A program made the translations under genes and the position numbers. A stretch of DNA of 64,000 nt. Origin: Amycolatopsis lexingtonensis (GTDB lineage: Bacteria > Actinomycetota > Actinomycetes > Mycobacteriales > Pseudonocardiaceae). Each line of letters begins with the position of its first letter. Positions within the stretch are counted from its first letter, which is position 1. The notes beneath the pieces are model-generated. The model was not told where the DNA came from. It ran no database searches and worked only from the letters and a program-made list of their open reading frames with translations. The stretch spans positions 7,042,501 through 7,106,500 of the forward strand of contig NZ_JADBEG010000001.1 in NCBI RefSeq assembly GCF_014873755.1, read 5' to 3'. Shown in pieces: positions 32,663-41,306 of this stretch.

Positions 32663-33785
32663 GTTCCTCCCCTACGGCCGCCAGTCGATCAGCGAAGAGG
32701 ACATCCAGGCCGTCGTGGACGTGCTGCGTGGCGACTGGCTGACGACCGGGCCCGCCGTCCATCAGTTCGAAAACGACCTCGCTGGGTACACCGGCGGCAC
32801 ACCCGCGGTAGCCGTCACCTCGGGCACCGCCGCCCTGCACGTCGCCTACGCGGCCGCCGGGATCAGGGCGGGCGACGAGGTCGTCACCTCGCCGATGACG
32901 TTCGTCGCCACCGCCGCGACCGCCGCCCTGCACGGCGCGAAGGTGGTCTTCGCCGACGTCGAACCGGACACCGGCAACCTCGACGTCGAGGCCGCGAAGG
33001 CCGCGGTAACCGACCGCACCAAGGTCGTCGCCGCCGTCGACTACGCGGGCCACCCGGCCGAGCTGGACGCGCTCGCCAAGATCGCGCACAACGCGGGCGC
33101 GCTGCTGCTGGAGGACGCGGCGCACTCGGTCGGCGGGTCCTGGCAGGGCCGTCCGGTGGGCTCGATCGCCGACCTGACGACGTTCTCGTTCTTCCCGACC
33201 AAGAACCTCACCACGGCCGAAGGCGGCGCCGTCGTGACGCCCCGGGAAGACCTGCTGGACCGGGCGCGGAAGTTCCGCAACCACGGCCTGGTCCGCGACC
33301 GCGCCGAGCAGCGCTACCCGGACGAAGGCGGCTGGCACCAGGAAGTCCACGAGTTCGGGCTGAACTACCGCCTGCCGGACGTCCTCTGCGCGCTCGGGTC
33401 CAGCCAGCTCACGCGGCTCGCGGAGTTCAAGAAGCGCCGCGCCGAGATCCACGCCCGCTACACCGCCGCGCTGAGCGACGTCGACGGCGTGGCGACGCCG
33501 CCGAGCCGCCCGGGCGCCGACCCGGTGTGGCACCTCTACCCGCTGCGGGTCCTCGAAGGCCGCCGCAAGGCGCTGTTCGAGCACCTGCGCGGTACCGGCA
33601 TCGGAGTCCAGGTCAACTACATCCCGGCGTACTGGCACCCCGTCTTCGAGGACCTGGGCTACCGCCGCGGCCTGTGCCCGAACGCCGAGGCGTACTACGA
33701 GCAGGAGCTGTCGCTGCCGCTGTTCCCGGCGCTGACGGACGCCGACGTCGACCGCGTCGTCGACGCCGTGCGCGCGTTCTTCTAG
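32655..33785 (+). CDS. pseC: UDP-4-keto sugar aminotransferase PseC (DegT/DnrJ/EryC1 family)
   Basis: 376 residues. PLP fold type I: SGTAALHVAYAAAGI, LLEDAAHSVGG with the Asp that binds the PLP ring nitrogen, and the Schiff-base Lys in FSFFPTKNLTT. The sugar-binding segment EFGLNYRLPDVLCALG follows. It converts the PseB product into the 4-amino sugar with glutamate as amine donor. It overlaps pseB upstream and the convergent pseI by four bases. Confidence 0.93.
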   Translation: MAEFLPYGRQSISEEDIQAVVDVLRGDWLTTGPAVHQFENDLAGYTGGTPAVAVTSGTAALHVAYAAAGIRAGDEVVTSPMTFVATAATAALHGAKVVFADVEPDTGNLDVEAAKAAVTDRTKVVAAVDYAGHPAELDALAKIAHNAGALLLEDAAHSVGGSWQGRPVGSIADLTTFSFFPTKNLTTAEGGAVVTPREDLLDRARKFRNHGLVRDRAEQRYPDEGGWHQEVHEFGLNYRLPDVLCALGSSQLTRLAEFKKRRAEIHARYTAALSDVDGVATPPSRPGADPVWHLYPLRVLEGRRKALFEHLRGTGIGVQVNYIPAYWHPVFEDLGYRRGLCPNAEAYYEQELSLPLFPALTDADVDRVVDAVRAFF

Positions 33786-34831
33786 ATCAGGTCCCAGGTC
33801 AGGGGCGTGCCCTTCGCGGCGTCGACGCGGAAGGTGCGCCCCACGACCTTGGTGATCTCGGCCGGGGCCAGGCCGCCCGCCGGCCGGATCGACCGGACGT
33901 TCGCCGCGGTGACCTCGTCGCCGGCGCGGACGTCCTCGACGACGTAGAGGGACCGGCGCAGCCGCAGCCCCTCCTTCTCGCTCTCCCGCGGGCCCAGCAC
34001 GGGCTCGCCGAGGGCCTCCCACGCCCGGTGCGTCTCGGCGACCAGCGCGGCCAGCTCCGCCGGCTCCAGCGAGAACTCCGAGTCGACGCCGCCGTCCGCG
34101 CGGGCCAGCGTGACGTGCTTCTCGATCGCCACCGCGCCCAGCGCCACGGCGGCCACGGGCGCGCCGATGCCCGGCGTGTGGTCCGACAGCCCCACCAGCG
34201 TCTGCGTCAGGCCGGCCAGCAGCGGCAGGCCGCGCAGGTTGCTCTCGCGCGGCGACGCCGGGTAGCTCGCCGTGCAGCCGAGCACGATCAGCTGGTCGTT
34301 GCCCGCTTCCCGGGCGGTGCGGACCGCGGCGTCGATCTCGGCGACGTTAGCCATGCCGGTCGAGATGACCAGCGGCTTGCCCGTGCGGGCGCACAGCTCG
34401 ATCAGCGGCAGGTCGACGATCTCCGACGACGCGATCTTGTACGCCGGCGCGTCCAGGGACTCCAGCAGCTCGACGACGGTCGGGTCGAACGGGCTGGAGA
34501 AGATTTCCAGGCCACGAGCACGGGCTCGTTCGAAGAGCGGCGCGTGCCATTCCCACGGCGTGTGGGCCTTTTCGTACAGTTTGTACAGGTTTTCCCCGCC
34601 CCACAGTTCGTGGGTCTCCCCGATCCGGAACGCCGGGGTGTCGACGTCGATGGTGATCGTGTCGGGGCGGTAGGTCTGCAGCTTGACCGCCTGCGCGCCG
34701 GTTTCCGCGATGGCGTCGATGATCTGCAGCGCCCGGTCGAGGTCGCCGTTGTGGTTGCCGGACATCTCGGCGATGACGAACGGCGCGTGGCCCGGACCGA
34801 TCAGGTGCGCGCCGAACCGGATGTCGTGCAT
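33782..34831 (-). CDS. pseI: Pseudaminic acid synthase PseI (NeuB family) with SAF domain
   Basis: 349 residues from the ATG at 34831 behind GGGGAGG. The NeuB TIM barrel (about 15-275) includes FVIAEMSGNHNGDLDRA, KLQTYRPDTI, IASSEIVDLPL, ISTGMA and EKHVTLARADGGVD. A C-terminal antifreeze-like SAF domain (about 288-345, RRSLYVVEDVRAGDEVT) covers the partner active site in this family. It condenses the 6-deoxy bis-acetamido sugar with phosphoenolpyruvate to give the nine-carbon acid. It is the last gene of the minus-strand group PseH-PseI. Confidence 0.93.
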   Translation of the reverse strand: MHDIRFGAHLIGPGHAPFVIAEMSGNHNGDLDRALQIIDAIAETGAQAVKLQTYRPDTITIDVDTPAFRIGETHELWGGENLYKLYEKAHTPWEWHAPLFERARARGLEIFSSPFDPTVVELLESLDAPAYKIASSEIVDLPLIELCARTGKPLVISTGMANVAEIDAAVRTAREAGNDQLIVLGCTASYPASPRESNLRGLPLLAGLTQTLVGLSDHTPGIGAPVAAVALGAVAIEKHVTLARADGGVDSEFSLEPAELAALVAETHRAWEALGEPVLGPRESEKEGLRLRRSLYVVEDVRAGDEVTAANVRSIRPAGGLAPAEITKVVGRTFRVDAAKGTPLTWDLI

Positions 34832-34857
34832 GGTGCCTCCCCGGGGTGGACTGCGGG

Positions 34858-35310
34858 TCAGCTCAGAGTCTTGCGCAGCTGCCGGAAGCCGCTGACGGCA
34901 GGCGCGGCTTCGGCGTACCCGGCGCGCTCGAAGAGCTTCGCCGAGGCGGTGTTGTCCAGATGCACGGCCGCCAGCACGGTCCGGACGCCGAGGCGGTCGC
35001 GGGCGGCCCGCTCGCCCTCGGCGAGCACGGCGCCGGACAAGCCTCGGCCGCGGCTCTCGGGGGCGAGCGTGATGCTGACCTCCCAGCCGTCGCCGTCGCG
35101 CCGGTCGAACCGGACGGTGCCGACCGGCGTCTCCTCGTGCTCGACGACGAGCAGCAGCCGTTGCGGGTCGGCCAGCACCCCGCGCAGCCACGCGAGGTGC
35201 TCGTCGAGGGCCACCACGGCCGTCGAGCGCGACGACTGGCGCGTGCGCGGGTCGTTGCGCCAGTCCAGCAGCAGCTCGGCGTCCGCTTCGGTGGCTTCCC
35301 GGGCGTCCAA
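34858..35310 (-). CDS. pseH: GNAT N-acetyltransferase, PseH-like
   Basis: 150 residues from a TTG start (35310) one base after the upstream stop codon. The GNAT fold has RREATEAD-like start (AREATEADAELLLDWRND), acetyl-CoA loop SRGRGLSGAVL and C-terminal FERAGY. The W-R-N-D motif is shared by PseH-type sugar amine acetyltransferases. In context it should acetylate the 4-amino group of the PseC product, which completes the set. Other amino-sugar substrates are possible. Confidence 0.85.
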   Translation of the reverse strand: MDAREATEADAELLLDWRNDPRTRQSSRSTAVVALDEHLAWLRGVLADPQRLLLVVEHEETPVGTVRFDRRDGDGWEVSITLAPESRGRGLSGAVLAEGERAARDRLGVRTVLAAVHLDNTASAKLFERAGYAEAAPAVSGFRQLRKTLS

Positions 35311-35311
35311 G

Positions 35312-35746
35312 CTACTGGCTGACGGGCTCTTCGACCCGGTCCTCGAGCCGGCGCAGCCGGTCCTCGTAGCGGGAGATGCCCGCCAGCCGGACCCGGATCT
35401 GCGCGTGCTGCCGCTGGATCTCCTCGATCAGCGTGCGGGCCTCGGCGATCTGCGGCGCGTCGGCCTTCGGCACCAGCGACATCGACTCGCGCAGCGTCTC
35501 CAGGCGGCCCTCCTGGGCGGCCACGTGCGGGATCAGGCGGTCGAGCTCGGCGCGGGCCCAGCGCAGGTCGCCCCGTGCCTGCTCGAGGTTGTGCTCGGCG
35601 TTGTCGAGCCGGCGCCGATGGTCGGCGGTCGCGTGCTCGAGGTTGTTGACGCGGTCGGCGAGCGCGCGGGTGCGTTCGTCGACGCGGAAGTCGATCAGCC
35701 GGGCGATCCGGTCGACGAAGCCTCTGCCCAGTTTCTGCACAGCCAT
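35312..35746 (-). CDS. Coiled-coil protein within the nonulosonate operon
   Basis: 144 residues from the ATG at 35746 behind AAGGA. Nearly all helical: heptad-rich stretches about 25-80 (TRALADRVNNLEHATADHRR, AEHNLEQARGDLRWARAELD) and about 95-140 (RTLIEEIQRQHAQIRVRL, EDRLRRLEDRV). No signal peptide or catalytic motif. It sits between the sialyltransferase-like gene (34-base gap) and PseH (one-base gap), so it is co-transcribed. It may dimerise, scaffold or measure glycan length; no function is known. Confidence 0.75.
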   Translation of the reverse strand: MAVQKLGRGFVDRIARLIDFRVDERTRALADRVNNLEHATADHRRRLDNAEHNLEQARGDLRWARAELDRLIPHVAAQEGRLETLRESMSLVPKADAPQIAEARTLIEEIQRQHAQIRVRLAGISRYEDRLRRLEDRVEEPVSQ

Positions 35747-35780
35747 GGGTGGGTCCTTACGTGGAGGTGGGGACGCGCGT

Positions 35781-36437
35781 TCAGCGCAGGAGGGTGGTGT
35801 CGCCGGTCTTCGTCCAGGAGTCCAGCAGCCGCCCTTCGGCGGCGATCTGGTGTTCCGGGCCGACGATGCAGGAGTCGCCGGCGGCGTGCTCCCACGAGGT
35901 CTGGTCCGGGTTGTCGATGAACGAGAACCCGGTGAGCACGAGCTGCGCGGTCGGGAACGACGTCCGCGCGATCCAGGCCGCCAGCGTGCCGGTGGTCGAC
36001 CACGTCGGCTCGTCGCGGGTCGGCAGGCCCAGCGCGTCCGACAGCGGCAGCACGACCTCGCGGTTCGACACCGGCACCGCGCCCAGGTCGGCGGGCCACC
36101 AGCCCGGCAGGTCCTCCGGCTCCCAGTGCATCCGGCCCGGCTCGACCAGCAGGTAGAGCCGCTTGCGGTAGTCCTGGAAGACGTACGGGGTGGCCCGGAT
36201 CGCCCGGTTGAACACCACGACGTGCGTCCGGGAGCCGACGATCTCCTCGCCGGGCTTGTCGACGACGAAGCCGTTGACCCGGATGACCAGGTCACAGGCG
36301 TCGATCGCCTTCGCGCGCTGGGGGTCGGGCGGGAGCGGCTGGTTGCCGACCACGGCCACCGAGCGCGGGTCGGGCCGGTCGGCGTACGCCGCGAGCAGGT
36401 TGACCATCAAGCTCGCCGCGCCGAGAGCAGCAGTCAT
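35781..36437 (-). CDS. Sialyltransferase-like protein (GT29/GT42-type motifs)
   Basis: 218 residues from the ATG at 36437 (another at 36407). No Shine-Dalgarno; TACTTT lies 8 bases upstream. The motif order matches sialyltransferases: SVAVVGNQPLP (26-36) then ACDLVIRVN (47-55) like motif L; WSTTGTLAAWIA (146-157) leading to LVLTGFSF (166-173) like motif S; and His196-x4-Glu201 (HQIAAE) like motif VS. I infer it uses a CMP-nonulosonate made by the adjacent enzymes. The N-terminus has a weak hydrophobic stretch, so membrane association is possible. Shorter than most characterised members. Confidence 0.7.
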   Translation of the reverse strand: MTAALGAASLMVNLLAAYADRPDPRSVAVVGNQPLPPDPQRAKAIDACDLVIRVNGFVVDKPGEEIVGSRTHVVVFNRAIRATPYVFQDYRKRLYLLVEPGRMHWEPEDLPGWWPADLGAVPVSNREVVLPLSDALGLPTRDEPTWSTTGTLAAWIARTSFPTAQLVLTGFSFIDNPDQTSWEHAAGDSCIVGPEHQIAAEGRLLDSWTKTGDTTLLR

Positions 36438-36551
36438 AAGCCGAGAAAGTACCAGCACAAAGGTCACCGGCCGCCGCGTATCGGCCACTCGGCTCTACCA
36501 CAGCGGCGGGGTGGCCCGGACGCCGCTCATCCCATCGGTACCCTCGTCCAC

Positions 36552-37505
36552 GTGCATGCCACCAGCACGGTTCAGGCCGCGAACTCCCCCGTAGCGACGC
36601 CGGCACCGCCGACGTCGGACAGCAAGACGTTCGCGCGCGCCTTCGCCGACATCAAGGCCGGTTTCCGCGCCCGCGAGCTGTGGGGACACCTCGGCTGGCA
36701 GGACATCAAGCAGCGCTACCGCCGCTCGGTGATCGGACCCTTCTGGATCACGATCAGCCAGGCCGTCATCGCGCTCGGGCTCGGGTTGCTGTACTCACAG
36801 CTGTTCAACACCCCGATCCAGGTGTTCCTGCCCTACCTGTCCACCGGCTTCATCCTCTGGGGCTTCATCAGCGGCTGCCTCGCCGAGGGCATGGAGACGT
36901 TCATCGCGAACGAGGGGCTGATCAAGCAGCTCCCCGCGCCGCTGAGCGTGTACATGCTGCGCACGGTGTGGCGGCAGTCGCTGCTCCTGGCGCACAACAT
37001 GATCGTCTACGTCGCGGTGCTGGCGATCTTCTTCACCGCGCTGGACAACCAGTACTCGCTGGGGTCGAAGGACGGCCTCTGCGCGGCCGGCCTGTACTGC
37101 CACCCCGGCCTCAGCTGGACCGTGCTGCTGGCCATCCCGGGCTTCCTGCTGCTCGCGCTGAACGCGGGCTGGGTGACGCTGCTGCTGGGCATCATCTCGA
37201 CCCGGTTCCGCGACATCCCGCAGGTCATCAACTCGCTGATCCAGCTGCTGTTCTACGCCACGCCGATCGTCTGGCCGGTGGACCAGCTGCTCGCGGGCGG
37301 TGCCCGCGCGAACGCCTCCTGGGCACTGCCGATCATCCAGCTCAACCCGCTGTACCACTTCATGCAGGTGGTCCGGGCGCCGCTGATCGGGCAGTCCTTC
37401 ACGCCCGGCAACTGGATCGTCGTCGGCGCCATCACCATCGTCGGGTGGGCGCTCGCGCTCGTCGCGATGCGCAATTACCGTGCCCGCGTCTCCTACTGGG
37501 TGTGA
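36552..37505 (+). CDS. wzm: ABC-2 type permease Wzm (galactan/O-antigen exporter), Rv3783-like
   Basis: 317 residues from the GTG at 36552, 7 bases behind TACCCT (36539-36544), a leaderless start. About six membrane helices after an amphipathic segment with LWGHLGWQDIKQRYRRSVIGPFW (cut here to the key W-D-I-K-x-R-Y-R-R-S pattern), the gating helix of Wzm proteins. With Wzt it should flip the lipid-linked galactan across the membrane, as Rv3781/Rv3783 do in mycobacteria. It is divergent from the sialyltransferase-like gene. Confidence 0.94.
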   Translation: MHATSTVQAANSPVATPAPPTSDSKTFARAFADIKAGFRARELWGHLGWQDIKQRYRRSVIGPFWITISQAVIALGLGLLYSQLFNTPIQVFLPYLSTGFILWGFISGCLAEGMETFIANEGLIKQLPAPLSVYMLRTVWRQSLLLAHNMIVYVAVLAIFFTALDNQYSLGSKDGLCAAGLYCHPGLSWTVLLAIPGFLLLALNAGWVTLLLGIISTRFRDIPQVINSLIQLLFYATPIVWPVDQLLAGGARANASWALPIIQLNPLYHFMQVVRAPLIGQSFTPGNWIVVGAITIVGWALALVAMRNYRARVSYWV

Positions 37506-37508
37506 CAC

Positions 37509-38324
37509 ATGGTCTCCATTGACGTTCAGAACGCCTTCGTCGACTTCCCGATCTTCGACGCCAAGACCCGTTCGATGAAGAAGAAGGTCCTCGGCAAGGT
37601 CGGCGGCAAGATCGGCACCGACACCAAGGTGCCGATCATCGAAGCGCTGCACGACGTGACGCTTTCGCTGCGCGAAGGCGACCGGGTCGGCCTGGTCGGC
37701 CACAACGGCGCGGGCAAGTCCACGCTGCTGCGGCTGCTCGCCGGGATCTACGAGCCGACGCGCGGCTCCTCGCGGATCGAGGGCAAGATCGCCCCGGTCT
37801 TCGACCTCGGCGTCGGCATGGACCCCGAGATCTCCGGCGAGGAGAACATCATCATCCGCGGCCTCTTCCTCGGGATGACGGCCAAGGAGATGGAGAAGCG
37901 CGTCGACGACATCGCGGAGTTCACCGAGCTCGGCGACTACCTCCAGATGCCGCTGCGGACGTACTCGACGGGTATGCGCGTGCGGCTGGCGCTGGGCGTC
38001 GTCACGTCGATCGACCCCGAGATCCTGATCCTCGACGAGGGCATCGGCGCGGTCGACGCGGCGTTCCTCAACAAGGCCCGCGACCGGCTCAAGGACCTGG
38101 TGAAGCGCTCCGGGATCCTGGTCTTCGCCAGCCACTCGGACGAGTTCCTGTTCGAGCTCTGCGACTCGGCCATCTGGATGGACGAGGGTCACCTCAAGCA
38201 ACAGGGTTCGCTGCGGGACGTCCTCACGTCGTACAAGGGGCGTGACCCCTTCGAGAACATGAGCCAGGAAACCTTGGAGCGCTTCGGCATCGAGCCGGTG
38301 GCGACGACGAACGGCGGCGAATGA
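37509..38324 (+). CDS. wzt: ABC transporter ATPase Wzt, Rv3781-like
   Basis: 271 residues. Walker A GHNGAGKST, degenerate signature YSTGMRVRL (typical of Wzt), Walker B ILILDEG and switch His in FASHSDEF. It lacks the long C-terminal carbohydrate-binding domain of O-antigen Wzt proteins, as in the mycobacterial galactan exporter. It begins 3 bases after wzm and overlaps glfT1 by ATGA, forming a wzm-wzt-glfT1 operon. Confidence 0.95.
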   Translation: MVSIDVQNAFVDFPIFDAKTRSMKKKVLGKVGGKIGTDTKVPIIEALHDVTLSLREGDRVGLVGHNGAGKSTLLRLLAGIYEPTRGSSRIEGKIAPVFDLGVGMDPEISGEENIIIRGLFLGMTAKEMEKRVDDIAEFTELGDYLQMPLRTYSTGMRVRLALGVVTSIDPEILILDEGIGAVDAAFLNKARDRLKDLVKRSGILVFASHSDEFLFELCDSAIWMDEGHLKQQGSLRDVLTSYKGRDPFENMSQETLERFGIEPVATTNGGE

Positions 38325-39232
38325 TGGCCAGCGAGACCCGGCAGCTGCCCGACGGCGCGGTCGTCGGCGTGGTCGTCACGCGGCACCGGCGCGAGCTGCT
38401 GGCGGACTCGCTGAAGGTCATCGCGGCCCAGACGCGGCCGGTCGACCACCTCGTGGTGGTCGACAACGGGCCGGACGACTCGGCCCGCGAAGTCGTCGAG
38501 AACTACCCGCTGCCGAGCACGTACCTGCCATCGCACCGCAACCTCGGCGGCGCCGGCGGGTTCGCGCTGGGCATGCTGCACGCGCTGTCGCTGGGCGCGG
38601 ACTGGATCTGGCTGGCCGACGACGACGGGCGCCCGGCCGACGAGAACGTGCTCGCGATCCTGCTGGAGGAAGCGGAAAAGCGGGACCTGGCGGAGATTTC
38701 GCCCGTGGTGTCCAACATCGACGCCCCGGACAAGCTCGCGTTCCCGCTGCGCCGCGGCCTGACGTGGAAGCGGTCGCAGGCCGAGCTGGGCGTGGACTTC
38801 CTGCCCGGCATCGCGTCCCTGATGAACGGCGCGCTGTTCCGGGCGTCCACTTTGGACGTCGTCGGCGTGCCGGACCTGCGCCTGTTCTTCCGCGGCGACG
38901 AGGTCGAGCTGCACCGGCGGCTGGTGCGTTCGGGCCTGCCGTTCGGCACGTCGCTGAAGACGAAGTACCTGCACCCGGACGGCTCGGACGAGTTCAAGCC
39001 GATGCTGGGCGGCAAGTTCCACGCGCAGGACCCGGAAAACGAGGTCAAGCGGTACTACACGTACCGCAACCGCGGGTACTTGCTGTCGCAGCCGGGGATG
39101 CGGAAGATCGGCGCACTGGAGATCGTCCGGTTCGGACTGTACTTCGTCGGCGTGAAGCGGGACCCGAAGGCGTTCCTGCAGTGGCTGAAGCTGGTGCGGC
39201 AGGGCCGCGCGGAGAAGTTCTACCGCTACTGA
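38321..39232 (+). CDS. glfT1: Galactofuranosyltransferase GlfT1 (GT2), Rv3782-like
   Basis: 303 residues. GT-A fold: VVGVVVTRHRRELLADSLKV, VVVDNGPDDSA, HRNLGGAGGFALG and metal-binding DDD in WLADDDGRP. GlfT1 adds the first galactofuranose residues onto the rhamnosyl-GlcNAc linker of arabinogalactan using UDP-galactofuranose made by Glf. It acts at the cytoplasmic membrane face and is translationally coupled to wzt. Confidence 0.94.
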   Translation: MMASETRQLPDGAVVGVVVTRHRRELLADSLKVIAAQTRPVDHLVVVDNGPDDSAREVVENYPLPSTYLPSHRNLGGAGGFALGMLHALSLGADWIWLADDDGRPADENVLAILLEEAEKRDLAEISPVVSNIDAPDKLAFPLRRGLTWKRSQAELGVDFLPGIASLMNGALFRASTLDVVGVPDLRLFFRGDEVELHRRLVRSGLPFGTSLKTKYLHPDGSDEFKPMLGGKFHAQDPENEVKRYYTYRNRGYLLSQPGMRKIGALEIVRFGLYFVGVKRDPKAFLQWLKLVRQGRAEKFYRY

Positions 39233-39302
39233 AACTGTCCGTCGAGCGCCACCGGCACGGACACCGTCCGGACGTCGGTGAGCTCGGCGGCGGGCGGGAG
39301 CG

Positions 39303-39707
39303 TCAGTACTCTTCGGTCTTGAGGTGGTCGGAGCGCACTTCGCGCAGGTCGGTGACCATGTCCTTCGGGGCCACCGCGACGAACACCATCATTTCCGGCC
39401 GCTGGAAGTCCACCTCGGGGTAGGTCTCAGGCTCCGCCCAAACCCGGGCCGCCCACCGGCCGTCCCCGGTCGTCATGAAGAGGGAGTAGCGGCCGTCGCG
39501 CTCGTCCACCACCTCGAACTCGCGCTCGAGGAAGGTGCCGTAGGTGCGGACGGTGTACCACTCTTCCAGGTCCGCGATCGGCACCAGCTTCCAGGGCTCG
39601 CCTTCGCGGTAGAGTTGCACGCCGGCAGGCACCCGCTCGGCCGCGGGATGGCTTTCGCCCTGGTAGACCGCGTATTCCGCGGGCGAGATCCTACGAACTC
39701 CCGGCAC
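39303..39707 (-). CDS. Hypothetical protein downstream of the ESX-type cluster
   Basis: 134 residues from the GTG at 39707, which follows a perfect GGAGGAGG. Soluble, mixed alpha/beta and acidic: AEYAVYQGESHPAAERVPAG, EEWYTVRTYGTFLEREFEVV, MMVFVAVAPKDMV. I do not recognise a family. It is separated from the PPE-like gene by a terminator-like hairpin, so it may be independently transcribed. It could be an immunity or chaperone-like partner, but nothing in the sequence proves this. Confidence 0.75.
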   Translation of the reverse strand: MPGVRRISPAEYAVYQGESHPAAERVPAGVQLYREGEPWKLVPIADLEEWYTVRTYGTFLEREFEVVDERDGRYSLFMTTGDGRWAARVWAEPETYPEVDFQRPEMMVFVAVAPKDMVTDLREVRSDHLKTEEY

Positions 39708-39779
39708 TCGAGCCTCCTCCTCCGCCGTCGACGATTCCGTCCCGTCCGCGCGCACGAGTCCACAACCAGCCCAAACGAG

Positions 39780-39807
39780 AAACGGCCCCGGTTGCCCGGG
39801 ACCGTTT
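39780..39807 (-). terminator. Terminator hairpin after the ESX-type operon
   Basis: Arms 39780-39791 and 39796-39807 pair over 12 bases with one mismatch and a 4-base loop. A T-containing run follows on the minus strand. It lies 12 bases downstream of the PPE-like gene. Confidence 0.6.
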
Positions 39808-39819
39808 CCGCGATGTCCG

Positions 39820-41295
39820 TTATTCGCCGATGACCGGCGGCGCGGTGCGCAGGTCGGTGCCGAAGACCTCGTCGGGGTCACCCTCGACCAGGTACGTCGG
39901 GCGCGAGTGCTCGGTGTCCTCGTCACCCTCGCCCTTCTGGCCGCGGCCCATGGCGCCGCCGCCCATCCCGCCACGGCCGGCTCCGCCCGAGCCGAGCCCG
40001 CCCATTCCGCGTCCGGCAGCCGCCTCGGCCGCGCCGATGCCGCCGGGCCGGGCCGCACCGGACGCGGCACCCGCGCCGGTCGCGTTGCCCGCGCCCGAAC
40101 CGCCGGGCCCGAAGCCGCCGGCTCCGCGGCCGCCGCCTCCGCCGACCTTGGAGTTGTAGGCCTCGTCGCCGCCGAAGTTCATCCCGCCCATCGGCATCGG
40201 GCTCATCGGCGGCATGCCCCCGAACTGCTGGTTCGGGTTCGGGGTCGACCCACCGGGGAGCGAACCCGGCGTGAAGCCGGACGGCGTGGTCGTGCCGGCG
40301 GGGAGCAGTCCCGCGCCGGTGGTCGAGCCGGGCCCGGAGAACTGCGGCGTGCCGGTGGTGCCCGGGATGTTGCCGGTGGTGAAGTTGTTGTTGCCGCCAC
40401 CCGGCATGTTCACCGAGTGCGACCCCGGCGTGTTCACGCCGGACGGGGTGTTGATGCCGTTCTTGTCCCCGGTGCCGTTGGGATCGCCGCTCCCCCCACC
40501 GGTGCTGAAGCTCGGCGGCGGCGCGAAGGCGGGCTGCTTCGACGCGGCCTCGTAGAGGTTCTTGTCGTAGGTCGCCATGACCCCGGCGGCCTGGTCGTGC
40601 GCCGCCTGGCTGTCCTTCTGCTTCTGGATGGACTTGTCGACGTTGTCCGCCAGGTTGAAGGGGTTCGAGGTCGCCCAGGAGGTGAACTCGTCCTTCCAGC
40701 TGAACGGAATCGGCGCCGGCATGGAGTTCTTGGCCGTCGACGCGGCCTGGCCCTGGTCGTAGATGGTCTCCGAGGCGAGCTTCGCGTTCTGCGAGTTGGC
40801 GTCGGACCACTTGCCGAGGCTGGTGAAGTACTGCTGGGCGTTCTCGGCCGCGGTGCCTTCCCAGGTGCCCTTGGAGGCGTTGACGGCGGTGTTCATCGAC
40901 TGGGCGAACTTGTCGAAGACCTGGTGGACCTCGTGATAGGCGGTCGAAACGCTGGAGACCTGCTCGACGTCCAGGTTGCTCTGGAGGAACGCTTGCAGCT
41001 GTTCGTGGTCGCTGCCCTTGTAGTCCGCGTTGGGCGCCTGAAGGCCCTGGACGTACTCGACGTCGCGGCCTTCGGTGGCGGCCTCGACGTTCTTGTCGCC
41101 CATCTGCTGCGCTTGGTTCTTCGCCCTGGCTTGGGCCATCCACTGCTGGATCGGACCGAACAGCCAGCTGCTGGGGTCGACGCCCTCTTCCGCCTTCTGC
41201 TGCAGGTAGGCGTCGCGCTCGGCGGGCGCCATGTCCTGCACTTCTTGGGGAGTCTTGTCCGCGGTCTTCGGCGGCGGTCCCTGTCGCGTGCTCAT
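39820..41295 (-). CDS. WXG/PPE-like secreted protein with Gly-rich C-terminal region
   Basis: 491 residues from the ATG at 41295 behind AGGGGAG. A charged N-terminus (about 1-90) precedes a helical hairpin (about 95-270) carrying the WxG turn in GTWEGTAAENAQQYF, as in PPE/WXG100 substrates of type VII secretion. The C-terminal 220 residues are Gly/Pro/Asn/Met-rich and low-complexity, ending in an acidic tail. Probably an ESX substrate. It is the last gene of EspG, 42332, DUF3558 lipoprotein, PPE-like. No ESX core ATPase is in the window. Confidence 0.82.
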   Translation of the reverse strand: MSTRQGPPPKTADKTPQEVQDMAPAERDAYLQQKAEEGVDPSSWLFGPIQQWMAQARAKNQAQQMGDKNVEAATEGRDVEYVQGLQAPNADYKGSDHEQLQAFLQSNLDVEQVSSVSTAYHEVHQVFDKFAQSMNTAVNASKGTWEGTAAENAQQYFTSLGKWSDANSQNAKLASETIYDQGQAASTAKNSMPAPIPFSWKDEFTSWATSNPFNLADNVDKSIQKQKDSQAAHDQAAGVMATYDKNLYEAASKQPAFAPPPSFSTGGGSGDPNGTGDKNGINTPSGVNTPGSHSVNMPGGGNNNFTTGNIPGTTGTPQFSGPGSTTGAGLLPAGTTTPSGFTPGSLPGGSTPNPNQQFGGMPPMSPMPMGGMNFGGDEAYNSKVGGGGGRGAGGFGPGGSGAGNATGAGAASGAARPGGIGAAEAAAGRGMGGLGSGGAGRGGMGGGAMGRGQKGEGDEDTEHSRPTYLVEGDPDEVFGTDLRTAPPVIGE

Positions 41296-41306
41296 CTGAA
41301 CTCCCC

